DNA from: UMGS1370 sp963557065
GTDB lineage: Bacteria; Bacillota; Clostridia; Lachnospirales; Lachnospiraceae
Length of the DNA stretch: 64,000 bases
Assembly (NCBI GenBank): GCA_963557065.1
Contig: CAUWCT010000002.1
Coordinates: forward strand, 31,016-95,015
Direction: 5' to 3'
Part shown: piece by piece, positions 41,099 through 49,486 of the stretch
Layout of the letters: the number at the start of each line of letters is the position of its first letter
Numbering within the stretch: position 1 is the stretch's first letter
The notes under the pieces: generated by a model
Databases searched by the model: none
Told to the model about the DNA's origin: nothing
What the model saw: the letters and a program-made list of their open reading frames with translations, nothing else
Position numbers and translations under genes: made by a program

Positions 41099-42564
41099 AT
41101 CATACCTCCATTGCTGTCATTGATTATTTTCTGCAGAGTATCCTGAAGTTTCATCTGGCAGTCTTCGGTCAGCTGGGAAATTTTAGCCTGGATTCCGTCT
41201 TCTACAATCTGCTCTACGGACTTTCCGAAAATATTGGTCTCCCAAATGCCGTCATCCCCATCCTGGCTGTTTTTCTTTATGTAATCAATCAAGTCTCTTG
41301 CCTGCTGTTCACTTCCTACAATGGGCGCAATTTCTGTTTCAATATGGGCTTTGATCAGATTTACAGACGGAGCCTGGGCTTTCATTTTCACTCCATACTT
41401 GTTTCCATGACGAATGACCTGTGGCTCATCCAGGACGATCTCTTCCCGTTCCGGGGTAACGACCCCATATCCTTTCATCCGCACCTGATTCATGGCATTT
41501 TCTACTTTCTGATATTCCTTCTGCATATGAGCCAGACTGCTTAAAGTCTGCATCAGTTCATACTCTCCGGCTATGGGCAGTCCCACATAATCGCTTAAGG
41601 TTTGATAATAGAAACTATCATCTACCTGCATATCCACAGCCACAGAGCCATCTGCCATATTCATCTGGCGGAGATTTAAAAATCCTATCGGTCCCTCTTC
41701 GGATTCCAGCGGCTGCTTCTGTTTGGCTACTTCTTTCATATATCCGGTCTTTTGAATCATCTCTCTGGCTTTTTGAATAATGGCTTCTTTCAGCCAGTGG
41801 GAGGACGGCAGAAGCTCCAGCCATTTGGGAATATAAAAATCCATTTCCGTTACTGGAAATTCCTTCAGCACCTTTTCTAAAATATGGGTAACATCCTCTT
41901 TTTTTAACTGCTCACAGTTAACCGGCATGACCGAAATCTGGTATTCTTTTTCCAAGTCTCTGGAAAGTTTTATGCTTTCTTCGGAATAGGGGCGTTCACA
42001 ATTTAACAGCATAATAAATGGTTTTCCGATTGCCTTCAATTCCTCTACTGCTGTCTTCTCACCAGCTATGTAACCGGGGCGCTTAATATCTCCAAAGGAG
42101 CCGTCTGTCGTCACTACAATTCCAATGGTAGAATGATCCGTAATCACCTTTCTGGTTCCAATTTCCGCTGCTTTTGTAAATGGGATTTCGTAATCGTACC
42201 AGGGGGTTTTTACCATCCGCTCTGTGTCATTTTCAATATGTCCGGCAGCTCCGTCCACCATAAACCCCACACAGTCAATAAGACGCACTTTTGCCTCAAG
42301 CCCTTCTCCCAACTGGATCTTTGCCGCTTCTTTCGGGATAAACTTAGGCTCTGTTGTCATAATGGTCTTTCCTGCCGCGCTCTGGGGAAGTTCGTCACGG
42401 CTTAGATTTTTCTGATTTTCATCTTCCATTCCAGGGATGACAAGGAGTTCCATAAACCGCTTAATAAATGTGGACTTCCCCGTCCGCACCGGCCCTACCA
42501 CTCCAATATAGATATCTCCTTTGGTTCTGGCTTCAATATCTTTGTATACATGAAAATTGTCCAT
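41083..42564 (-). CDS. spoIVA: Stage IV sporulation protein A
   Basis: 493 residues. ATPase that polymerises into the basement layer of the spore coat around the forespore. N-terminal NTPase domain with Walker A VGPVRTGKSTFIKRF (about 24-38), the typical N-terminus MDNFHVYKDIEARTKGDIYIG, and the C-terminal end GGMICIII that anchors it to SpoVM. Its ribosome site AAGGGGG, 7 bases before ATG, lies in a stable hairpin (42566-42613). A SigE-like -10 (CATATACT, 42599-42592) falls in the loop of the same hairpin. The livF gene lies just upstream on the same strand. Confidence 0.96.
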   Translation of the reverse strand: MDNFHVYKDIEARTKGDIYIGVVGPVRTGKSTFIKRFMELLVIPGMEDENQKNLSRDELPQSAAGKTIMTTEPKFIPKEAAKIQLGEGLEAKVRLIDCVGFMVDGAAGHIENDTERMVKTPWYDYEIPFTKAAEIGTRKVITDHSTIGIVVTTDGSFGDIKRPGYIAGEKTAVEELKAIGKPFIMLLNCERPYSEESIKLSRDLEKEYQISVMPVNCEQLKKEDVTHILEKVLKEFPVTEMDFYIPKWLELLPSSHWLKEAIIQKAREMIQKTGYMKEVAKQKQPLESEEGPIGFLNLRQMNMADGSVAVDMQVDDSFYYQTLSDYVGLPIAGEYELMQTLSSLAHMQKEYQKVENAMNQVRMKGYGVVTPEREEIVLDEPQVIRHGNKYGVKMKAQAPSVNLIKAHIETEIAPIVGSEQQARDLIDYIKKNSQDGDDGIWETNIFGKSVEQIVEDGIQAKISQLTEDCQMKLQDTLQKIINDSNGGMICIII

Positions 42565-42565
42565 A

Positions 42566-42613
42566 AAAATACCCCCTTGCTGTGCTGATACAGTATATGC
42601 AGGAGGGTATTTT
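42566..42613 (-). promoter_or_regulatory. Hairpin masking the spoIVA ribosome site, with an internal SigE-like -10
   Basis: On the minus strand AAAATACCCTCCTGC (42613-42599) pairs with GCAAGGGGGTATTTT (42580-42566): 14 of 15 positions, one G-U pair. The 3' arm contains the spoIVA Shine-Dalgarno sequence and the 18-base loop begins with ATATACT. The stem plus U tail can also serve as the livF terminator. The -10 match (CATATACT) is fair; the -35 candidate ACATAGG is weak. Confidence 0.6.
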
Positions 42614-42646
42614 CCTATGTATATTTGTTATTTATGAGGGGTATCC

Positions 42647-43357
42647 TTACTCACTTAAGTACGCCTTCTTTACCCGTTCATCGTTCATAAGCTGTCTGGC
42701 GTCCCCGCCTAATACGATGTTTCCGGTCTCTAATACATAGGCTCTGTCCGCAATGGACAACGCCTTTTTTGCATTCTGCTCTACCAGAAGGACCGTTACC
42801 CCGTCCGCGTTGATTTTCTGGATAATATCGAAAATCTCATTGACATAGATGGGGGAAAGTCCCATAGACGGCTCATCCATTACCACAAGTCTTGGATGGC
42901 TCATCAGCGCCCGTCCCATAGCAAGCATCTGCTGCTCGCCGCCGGAAAGGGTTCCCGCCATCTGGTTTTTCCGTTCTTCCAGTCTGGGAAATCTCTGGTA
43001 AATCATTTTTAAGGTATCTTCAAACTCGGCTTTATCCTTTCTGGTAAAAGCGCCCAGTTTTAAATTCTGTAATACGGACAGCTGGGCAAACACCCTGCGT
43101 CCTTCCGGCACATGGGCAATTCCCATAGGAACCAGCTTATGCCCTGCCATTTTGGTAATATCTGTTCCTTCATAGGTAATGTGTCCTGCCTTGGAAGGAA
43201 TCAGGCCGGTTACGGTGTGGAGAATCGTAGTTTTTCCCGCTCCGTTTGCGCCGATTAAAGCGATAATCTCTCCCTGGTTTACATCGAAGGAAATCCCTTT
43301 AATAGCCTGGATCACGCCGTAATACACTTCCAAATCCCTGACTTCCAGCATTGCCAT
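42647..43357 (-). CDS. livF: Branched-chain amino acid ABC transporter, ATP-binding protein LivF
   Basis: 236 residues, second ATPase of the Leu/Ile/Val (HAAT-type) importer. Walker A LIGANGAGKTTILHTV, signature LSGGEQQMLAMGRALM, Walker B LVVMDEPSMGLSPI and switch His region LLVEQNA, as typical for LivF. Last gene of livJHMGF. 13 bases after livG. Confidence 0.95.
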   Translation of the reverse strand: MAMLEVRDLEVYYGVIQAIKGISFDVNQGEIIALIGANGAGKTTILHTVTGLIPSKAGHITYEGTDITKMAGHKLVPMGIAHVPEGRRVFAQLSVLQNLKLGAFTRKDKAEFEDTLKMIYQRFPRLEERKNQMAGTLSGGEQQMLAMGRALMSHPRLVVMDEPSMGLSPIYVNEIFDIIQKINADGVTVLLVEQNAKKALSIADRAYVLETGNIVLGGDARQLMNDERVKKAYLSE

Positions 43358-43370
43358 AGTTTTTTCCTCC

Positions 43371-44135
43371 TTATTCGCCCAGGTATGCTTTGATAACCTG
43401 TGGATCGTTTAATACTGCAGAGGTATCTCCGCTTGCAAGCACCTGGCCGAAATTCAATACGGTCAGCTTTTCGCAGATGCCGGATACCAGCTTCATATCA
43501 TGCTCAATAAGCAGAATCGTCATGTCAAATTTTTCCCGTACAAACCGGATGGTTTCCATCAGTTCTGCCGTCTCGTTGGGATTCATGCCGGCCGCCGGCT
43601 CATCCAGTAAAAGAAGCTTTGGATCTGTTGCAAGAGCTCTGGCAATCTCCAGTTTTCTCTGTTTGCCATAGGGCAGGTTGGACGCCTTATACTCCGCTTC
43701 CTGTTCCAAATCAAATACCTTTAAAAGCTCCATGGCTTTTTCATTCATCTCTTTTTCCACCTTGTAATACTTAGGCAGGCGTAAAATACCGGTTAAGGCA
43801 GAGTATGGATGATGGTTGTGAAGGCCTGCTTTTACATTGTCTAAAACGGTCAGATCCTTAAACAGGCGGATGTTCTGGAACGTGCGGGCAATGCCGCTCT
43901 GATTGATTTCAATCGTCTTTTTGCCGGTAATGTTTTTTCCGTCCAGAACAATGCTTCCGGTATCTGGTTTGTACACGCCGGTCAGAAGGTTAAATACGGT
44001 GGTCTTTCCTGCGCCGTTGGGGCCGATGAGACCGTAAAGCTGGCCCTTTTCAATGGTAATATCAAATCCGTCTACTGCTTTTAATCCTCCAAAGGAGATA
44101 CTCAAGCTTTTTACTTCCAGCATTGGTGATGCCAT
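43371..44135 (-). CDS. livG: Branched-chain amino acid ABC transporter, ATP-binding protein LivG
   Basis: 254 residues. Walker A LIGPNGAGKTTVFNLLTG, the LivG-type insert IARTFQNIRLFKDLTVLDNV, signature NLPYGKQRKLEIARAL, Walker B LLLLDEPAAGMNPNET and LLIEHDMKLV. Pairs with LivF to energise the permease LivHM. It follows livM by one base. Confidence 0.95.
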   Translation of the reverse strand: MASPMLEVKSLSISFGGLKAVDGFDITIEKGQLYGLIGPNGAGKTTVFNLLTGVYKPDTGSIVLDGKNITGKKTIEINQSGIARTFQNIRLFKDLTVLDNVKAGLHNHHPYSALTGILRLPKYYKVEKEMNEKAMELLKVFDLEQEAEYKASNLPYGKQRKLEIARALATDPKLLLLDEPAAGMNPNETAELMETIRFVREKFDMTILLIEHDMKLVSGICEKLTVLNFGQVLASGDTSAVLNDPQVIKAYLGE

Positions 44136-44136
44136 G

Positions 44137-45207
44137 TTATGCCGCCTCCTTTTTTACTGTCTTTTTCCGGAATGCCTGTGCCGCCCTTTCCCGAAATTCA
44201 ATAGATTTGGGGCTGGAGTTAAACAGCATGATTGCAATCAGCACAATGGCGTAAATCAGCATACGGTAATTGTTCAGTCCTCTTAGAAGTTCCGGAAGAA
44301 GGGTCAGAACAACCGCCGCAATGACAGACCCTCTTACGTTTCCGATTCCGCCCAATACGACAAATACCAGAATCATAATAGACTGGTTGTAACCGAAATT
44401 TTTGGGAAGGGCTGCCAGCGTAGTCAGGTTGTGGGCATATAAAACGCCAGCTACTCCTGCCAGCGCCGCAGAGACGGTAAATGCCAGCAGTTTGTATTTG
44501 GTAATGTTAAGACCAATGGACTCTGCCGCAATCCGGTTATCGCGGATGGCCATAATCGCCCGTCCTGTACGGGAATGAATCAGGTTAATGGAGATTACCA
44601 GGGTAATCAGCAGCAAAATCACGCCAATGGTAAAGGTGGAAGCCAGAGGCGTTCCCGTAATTCCCTGTGCGCCTTTAATCAGAACCGTACCTTCTGCGTC
44701 TAAGTTTAACGCTACTTCGCTTTTCATGGAAAAATGGAGTCCGGAAGAATCCACACCCAGATAGATCGCGTTGATAATATTTTTAATAATTTCTCCAAAA
44801 GCCAGGGTTACAATAGCCAGATAGTCGCCCCGCAGACGGAGAACCGGAATTCCGATGAGAATGCCGAATACGGCGGCCACAGCTGCGCCGATGAAAATGG
44901 CGATTACCAGACTGACAGTCGGGTCCAGGCTTCCCTTAAAAATCTTGGAAAACAGCGCGCCGGAAAATGCACCTACACACATAAATCCTGCATGGCCCAG
45001 GCTTAATTCGCCGGAAATTCCCACTACCAGATTTAGGGAAACTGCCAGAATCGAGTAGGTGCATAGCGGTACCAGAAGGCCCTCCATCAAGCTTGACATA
45101 TGACCGGTTTTTAATGCGATTTCCACCAGAACATACGCCAGAACTACCATTCCATAGGTTACAAAGTCACTCTTTAAAAAACGTTTCCTGTCTTTTCCCA
45201 ATTTCAT
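44137..45207 (-). CDS. livM: Branched-chain amino acid ABC transporter permease LivM
   Basis: 356 residues, about ten membrane helices. Conserved permease blocks are SLNLVVGISGELSLGHAGFMCVGAF and LRGDYLAIVTLAFGEIIKNI, the latter contacting the ATPases. I start it at MKLGKDRKRF (45207), where GGAGG lies 8 bases upstream; an ATG at 45225 in the livH stop codon has no ribosome site. Some liv loci keep livH and livM overlapping as here. Confidence 0.93.
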   Translation of the reverse strand: MKLGKDRKRFLKSDFVTYGMVVLAYVLVEIALKTGHMSSLMEGLLVPLCTYSILAVSLNLVVGISGELSLGHAGFMCVGAFSGALFSKIFKGSLDPTVSLVIAIFIGAAVAAVFGILIGIPVLRLRGDYLAIVTLAFGEIIKNIINAIYLGVDSSGLHFSMKSEVALNLDAEGTVLIKGAQGITGTPLASTFTIGVILLLITLVISINLIHSRTGRAIMAIRDNRIAAESIGLNITKYKLLAFTVSAALAGVAGVLYAHNLTTLAALPKNFGYNQSIMILVFVVLGGIGNVRGSVIAAVVLTLLPELLRGLNNYRMLIYAIVLIAIMLFNSSPKSIEFRERAAQAFRKKTVKKEAA

Positions 45208-45224
45208 ACCAGTTTCCTCCATCA

Positions 45225-46106
45225 TCAGACTTTCTCACTGACTTTTTTGCCCATAATGCCGGTTGGACGCACCAGAAGGACAATAATCAGAACAGAGAAT
45301 ACTATGGCGTCGGAAAGCTGGGAAGAAATATAAGCTTTGGAAAGGTTTTCAATCACTCCCAGTAAAATTCCGCCAATCATGGCTCCCGGAATGGAACCAA
45401 TTCCGCCGAATACGGCAGCTACAAAGGCCTTAATACCCGGCATGGCGCCGGTATAAGGAGTTAAAGACGGATAAGCGGAACACAGCAGCACGCCTGCTAC
45501 TGCTGCCAGGGCGGAACCAATGGCAAAGGTAATGGAAATGGTACGGTTTACATTGATTCCCATTAAAGTTGCCGCGCCTTTGTCTTCCGATACGGCAAGC
45601 ATGGCCTGGCCGGTCTTCGTCTTATTGATAAACAGTGTTAAGGAAACCATAACCACGATACAGGTCGCGATGGTTACAATGGTTTCTCCTGTAATCATAA
45701 GCTGACCGTCTGCCAGACGCAAAGGTTCCATACTCACTACAGAAGTAAACGCCTTGGTGTCAGCTCCCCACAAAAGCAGAGCCAGGTTCTGAAGCAGGTA
45801 GCTGACGCCGATTGCCGTAATCAGGACTGCTAACGGAGAGGCGCCGCGGAGAGGTTTGTACGCTATCCTCTCAACTGCCACACCTAATAAGGTACATACC
45901 ACCACTGCAGTAAGAATTCCTGCTGCCGGAGGCAGACCCATTGTGCTCACTACGATAAACACCATATATCCGCCGACCATGATAATATCGCCGTGAGCGA
46001 AATTCAGCATCTTTGCGATGCCGTAAACCATTGTGTAGCCCAGGGCGATAATCGCATACACGCTTCCCAGGCTGATTCCGCTGATTAGATAAGACAAAAA
46101 ACTCAT
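45225..46106 (-). CDS. livH: Branched-chain amino acid ABC transporter permease LivH
   Basis: 293 residues, about eight membrane helices. N-terminus MSFLSYLISGISLGSVYAIIALGYTMVYGIAKMLNFAHG is the family signature, and GVAVERIAYKPLRGASPLAVLI follows. The ATG at 46106 has GAGGTG 10 bases upstream; an ORF extension to 46301 reads through the intergenic repeat and is rejected. It is separated from livJ by 163 bases holding a terminator-like element, which would let livJ be made in excess over the permease. Confidence 0.94.
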   Translation of the reverse strand: MSFLSYLISGISLGSVYAIIALGYTMVYGIAKMLNFAHGDIIMVGGYMVFIVVSTMGLPPAAGILTAVVVCTLLGVAVERIAYKPLRGASPLAVLITAIGVSYLLQNLALLLWGADTKAFTSVVSMEPLRLADGQLMITGETIVTIATCIVVMVSLTLFINKTKTGQAMLAVSEDKGAATLMGINVNRTISITFAIGSALAAVAGVLLCSAYPSLTPYTGAMPGIKAFVAAVFGGIGSIPGAMIGGILLGVIENLSKAYISSQLSDAIVFSVLIIVLLVRPTGIMGKKVSEKV

Positions 46107-46131
46107 TTTGTGACACCTCTTGTTTTGTAAT

Positions 46132-46176
46132 ACCGAAAAAACCTGCCACTGGCAGCTTTTCCCAATGCTTGGCAAC
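46132..46176 (-). promoter_or_regulatory. Terminator-like element between livJ and livH (copy B of the motif found before miaB)
   Basis: Minus strand: GTTGC-CAAGCATTGGGAAAAG, then the stem CTGCC-AGT-GGCAG and T6. It matches the miaB leader block at 4072-4117 over about 45 bases. An upstream GGCAGC (46194-46189) could pair with GCTGCC and act as an anti-terminator. It probably reduces read-through from livJ to livHMGF. Confidence 0.6.
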
Positions 46177-46269
46177 GGAAAGGGGGCTGCTGCCTGGGAA
46201 ATCCAAACTTTGCTTCCACTGTGCAGCCGCTCCCTGTCATGTGATAGAAAAACTTTATTTGAAAACCAA

Positions 46270-47484
46270 TTATTCCATAGAAACGTAAGCGCCGTTTTCA
46301 ATCTTTACCGCCTTTGGCGCTTTGGAAGGTTCTCCGTCTGCATTCCAGGTCATGCCTGCTCCGGTCAGACCGTCTACGGAAACCTTAACCATGGAAGCTT
46401 TCATTGCTTCGCAAATATCAGAAATGCTCATATCCGGAGTTGCCCCTGCGTCCTCCAGCGCTGCCTTTACTGCATATACTGCATCGTATGCGTCTGCTGC
46501 AAACTGGATTGGGGTATCGCCATACTTCTCTTTGTAAGTCGTAACGAAATTAACGGTTAAGTCATCGGTTGCATCTGCTGCAAACGGAGTCAGAAGCATC
46601 AGGCCCTCTGCCAGGCTGGTGTCAAAATTCTTCACACCTAAAATGCCGTCCATGCCATCACATCCGAAGAAAATTGGATCCCATCCCATTGTATTTGCCT
46701 GGTTTAATACCAGAGCAGCTTCCGTATAGTAGAATGGAAGGAATACTAACTCAGCGCCTGCATCTTTTGCCTTCTGTAACTGAGTGGTAAAATCTTTATT
46801 GGTATCTGCGGTAAACGCTTCTTCTGCTACAATCTCTAATCCCTGATTGGCAGCCTCTGCTGCAAACTTTGAATAGATGCCGCTGGAATACACGTCCGAA
46901 CTGTCATAGATTACCGCAACCTTTGTTGCCAGCTTGTGCTCGCCGATATACTTTGCAGAAGCAACGCCCTGATCCGGATCGGAGAAGCAGACACGAAATA
47001 CGTTAGGATTTTCCGCACACTCTACTGCAGAACCGGAAGGCGTAATCTGGAACATATTGTCCTGTGCAGATTCTGCTGCAACGGCAATACAGGAATTGGA
47101 TGTGGTCGCTCCCACTAAAATCTGCATGCCCCAGTCCTTTAAACTGTTGTACGCGTTGATAGACTTTTCTGCATCGCTTTCATCGTCTTCTCCCTTGTAT
47201 TCAATCTGGTAACCGTTAATGCCGCCTGCTGCATTGATTTCATCCACTGCAACCTGAGCGCCGTTTACCACTGCATTTCCATAAATCGCATTTGGGCCGG
47301 TAAGCGGTCCCATAGAACCTATCTTCCATACTGTACCGTCTGCCGCCCCGCTTCCGTCTTTTCCTGCCTCTGCTGCCTCTGTCTTTTTCGCATCTGCAGC
47401 CTTGCTTCCATCGGAACCGCCGCAGGCTGTTAAAGATACTGCCATGGCTCCTGCCAAAACCAAACTTAAAACTCTCTTTTTCAT
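46270..47484 (-). CDS. livJ: Branched-chain amino acid substrate-binding lipoprotein LivJ
   Basis: 404 residues from MKKRVLSLVLAGAMAVSLTA with lipobox LTAC (mature Cys about 22), preceded by a strong GGAGGA site; a longer frame to 47544 is out of line with the signal peptide. Type-I periplasmic-binding fold: WKIGSMGPLTGPNAIYGNAVVNGAQVAVDEINAAGGINGYQIE at the start of the mature domain, KVAVIYDSSDVYSSG in the second lobe. Binds Leu/Ile/Val and delivers them to LivHMGF. Confidence 0.93.
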   Translation of the reverse strand: MKKRVLSLVLAGAMAVSLTACGGSDGSKAADAKKTEAAEAGKDGSGAADGTVWKIGSMGPLTGPNAIYGNAVVNGAQVAVDEINAAGGINGYQIEYKGEDDESDAEKSINAYNSLKDWGMQILVGATTSNSCIAVAAESAQDNMFQITPSGSAVECAENPNVFRVCFSDPDQGVASAKYIGEHKLATKVAVIYDSSDVYSSGIYSKFAAEAANQGLEIVAEEAFTADTNKDFTTQLQKAKDAGAELVFLPFYYTEAALVLNQANTMGWDPIFFGCDGMDGILGVKNFDTSLAEGLMLLTPFAADATDDLTVNFVTTYKEKYGDTPIQFAADAYDAVYAVKAALEDAGATPDMSISDICEAMKASMVKVSVDGLTGAGMTWNADGEPSKAPKAVKIENGAYVSME

Positions 47485-47640
47485 AATAATTCCTCCTCTT
47501 CTTTCCCCTGGTTTTGTCTGAAATATCCGCGCATACGCGGACATTGTCCGTCATATACGTACATTCCTGACCAGGGAAAACGGCTTCCGGCAACTGGATT
47601 TTCCCTTTACCTTCGCCAAAAAGCCGTTTCTTGAAAGCTT
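47485..47640 (-). promoter_or_regulatory. Structured ~155-base leader of livJ
   Basis: On the minus strand AACGGCTT pairs with AAGCCGTT about 45 bases later, and TTTCCCTGGT with ACCAGGGGAAA across a further ~60 bases; the second pairing ends against the GAGGAGG ribosome site. The pattern suggests a long-range fold able to control translation of livJ. It does not match a riboswitch class I can recognise. Confidence 0.5.
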
Positions 47641-47646
47641 TTCTAA

Positions 47647-47675
47647 ATTATAGTGAGGAAACCGGTTATTGTCAA
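47647..47675 (-). promoter_or_regulatory. Promoter of the liv operon
   Basis: Consensus -35 TTGACA (47675-47670), 17-base spacer, -10 TATAAT (47652-47647). Transcription should start near 47640. Confidence 0.9.
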
Positions 47676-47684
47676 CCATTTGAA

Positions 47685-47721
47685 ACGCCTGTTTTCTCAT
47701 TTTCACTGAAAAAACAGGCGT
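47685..47721 (-). terminator. Rho-independent terminator after gpsA
   Basis: ACGCCTGTTTT and its complement AAAACAGGCGT pair around a 15-base loop. It stands between the gpsA stop codon and the liv promoter. Confidence 0.75.
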
Positions 47722-47775
47722 ATTATAAGCGTTATTTATAGGTCTTATTCCGGAAGGTTATTGTATCAAAACTCG

Positions 47776-48786
47776 TCAGCCTTCCCAGTCCAGATCTCTG
47801 CTCTCAATCTGGCGATCCCGCAGCATTAAATCCGCCACTGCTTCCTTTGCCGGTTTTCCTTCAAATAAAATCTGGTTGACCTGCTCGACGATTGGCATCG
47901 GCACCTGGTACTTTTTTGACAAAGCCAAAGCCGCTTTGGCAGAGTACACACCTTCTACCACCATTTTTACTTCTTTCATGGCCTCTTCCATAGAATAGCC
48001 TTTTCCAATGAGGATTCCGGCCCTGCGGTTGCGGCTGTGCATACTGGCGCAGGTTACGATCAAATCCCCGATGCCGGAAAGTCCTGCAAACGTCTGGGGC
48101 TTTCCGCCCATGGCTGCCCCAAGACGTCCGATTTCTGCAATTCCCCTGGTAATCAGAGCTGCTTTTGTATTGTCTCCATACCCCAGCCCGTCTGCCATGC
48201 CGGCAGCCAGGGCGATAACATTCTTAAGCGCTGCTCCTACTTCAATGCCAATCATGTCCGGACTGGTATAAACCCGGAACGCCTGACTCATAAAAACCGT
48301 CTGTATCTTCTCTGCAGTCTCTCTTTTATGGGCTCCGGCCACGCAGGTGGTGGGAAGGAGACGGCTGACCTCTTCTGCATGGCTGGGACCGGAAAGAACC
48401 GCCACGTCTGCCATGGGAAGTTCTTCTTCAATGACCTCCGAAAGCGGTTTTAAGCTTTGTTCTTCAATACCCTTTGCCACATTTACAATAATCTGCCCCT
48501 GTCTGCAAAACAGCGCCATCTTTGCAGCCGTCTGGCGGACAAAAATAGACGGAACCGCCAGAACCAGAATCTCTTTTCCTTCCATTGCTGCCTGTAAATC
48601 CGCAGTAATCTCTAATTCTTCCGGAATGACGGCTTCCGGAAGATTTGGGTGCTTTTTTTCTGTTCTGATTTTATCTGCTTCTTCTGCAAACGCAGACCAC
48701 AATGCAACCTGGTTGTTATTCTGAACCAGTAAAACAGCCAGGGCTGTCCCCCAGGTCCCGGATCCAATTACGCCAATCGCTGCCAT
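47776..48786 (-). CDS. gpsA: Glycerol-3-phosphate dehydrogenase [NAD(P)+]
   Basis: 336 residues. Makes sn-glycerol-3-phosphate for phospholipids and, here possibly, for CDP-glycerol. Rossmann motif IGVIGSGTWGTALAVLLV, NVAKGIEE, VLSGPSHAEEV and the catalytic Lys region ALKNVIALAAGMADGLGYGDNTKAAL. Directly downstream of plsY, so the first committed acylation step and its substrate supply are co-expressed. Confidence 0.96.
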   Translation of the reverse strand: MAAIGVIGSGTWGTALAVLLVQNNNQVALWSAFAEEADKIRTEKKHPNLPEAVIPEELEITADLQAAMEGKEILVLAVPSIFVRQTAAKMALFCRQGQIIVNVAKGIEEQSLKPLSEVIEEELPMADVAVLSGPSHAEEVSRLLPTTCVAGAHKRETAEKIQTVFMSQAFRVYTSPDMIGIEVGAALKNVIALAAGMADGLGYGDNTKAALITRGIAEIGRLGAAMGGKPQTFAGLSGIGDLIVTCASMHSRNRRAGILIGKGYSMEEAMKEVKMVVEGVYSAKAALALSKKYQVPMPIVEQVNQILFEGKPAKEAVADLMLRDRQIESRDLDWEG

Positions 48787-48809
48787 GTTTCATTCTCCTT
48801 CTCTGACTT

Positions 48810-49484
48810 TTAAGATTTTTTTGCCCCAAGCTTATTTTCTGTTCCATGAAGCAGACGCTTAATATTGGCGCGATGGCGCCAGAAAGCCATAGCGGCAATG
48901 GCAAACGCGACTGCCACACATTCCCACTGGATATACTGTGTGTTCATGGAAGTCATTCCAGACGTATCGCAAAGCGCAGCCGTCCCATAACTTCCGGCAA
49001 ATGTAAAATAAGCCGTCATAGCCAGAAAAATGGCGGATACCAGAAGGGAGCCTAACGATACGTAACGGGTAATGGCAACTGTACCGATAAAGACTGCCGC
49101 GCAGATTAACGTAATCCGCCAGTCGCTGGCCATTAAAATACCAGCCATGGCAGCGATTCCCTTGCCTCCCTTAAATCCTAAATAAAATGGATAATTGTGC
49201 CCCAGGGTAACGCCAAGGCCAGTATAGAGAACTAACACATGGCTGTACAGCGCTCCGTCGCCAAGAAGCATTCCTGCCAGGACGCAGGGCACAAAAGTTT
49301 TTAAAAAGTCTCCTGCAAATACGATAAGCCCTGCCTTTGGCCCTAGAACCCGCAGCGCATTGGTGGTTCCGGAGTTCCCGCTTCCATGCTTACGGATATC
49401 CACTCCATGAATCTTCCCATAAAAATATCCGGTCTGAATAAGCCCAAATACATACCCGACTGCCAGACATAAAATTCGTTCCAT
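48810..49484 (-). CDS. plsY: Acyl-phosphate:glycerol-3-phosphate acyltransferase PlsY
   Basis: 224 residues, five to six membrane helices. The conserved loops are HGVDIRKHGSGNSGTTNALR, LGHNYPFYLGFKGGKG and WRHRANIKRLLHGTENK. Uses acyl-phosphate to acylate glycerol-3-phosphate, the first step of phospholipid synthesis in Firmicutes. Two bases separate it from der. Confidence 0.95.
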   Translation of the reverse strand: MERILCLAVGYVFGLIQTGYFYGKIHGVDIRKHGSGNSGTTNALRVLGPKAGLIVFAGDFLKTFVPCVLAGMLLGDGALYSHVLVLYTGLGVTLGHNYPFYLGFKGGKGIAAMAGILMASDWRITLICAAVFIGTVAITRYVSLGSLLVSAIFLAMTAYFTFAGSYGTAALCDTSGMTSMNTQYIQWECVAVAFAIAAMAFWRHRANIKRLLHGTENKLGAKKS

Positions 49485-49486
49485 CT

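Noticed and set aside
45208..45225. Upstream ATG for livM
   Set aside because: No ribosome site; GGAGG lies before the ATG at 45207.
46107..46301. 65-codon extension of livH
   Set aside because: It translates the intergenic terminator-like element and lacks similarity to LivH; the ATG at 46106 begins the family signature.
47485..47640. Known riboswitch or T-box in front of livJ
   Set aside because: No AGGGTGGNACC T-box core and no recognisable lysine, SAM, cobalamin, glycine or guanidine motif; left as an unclassified structured leader.
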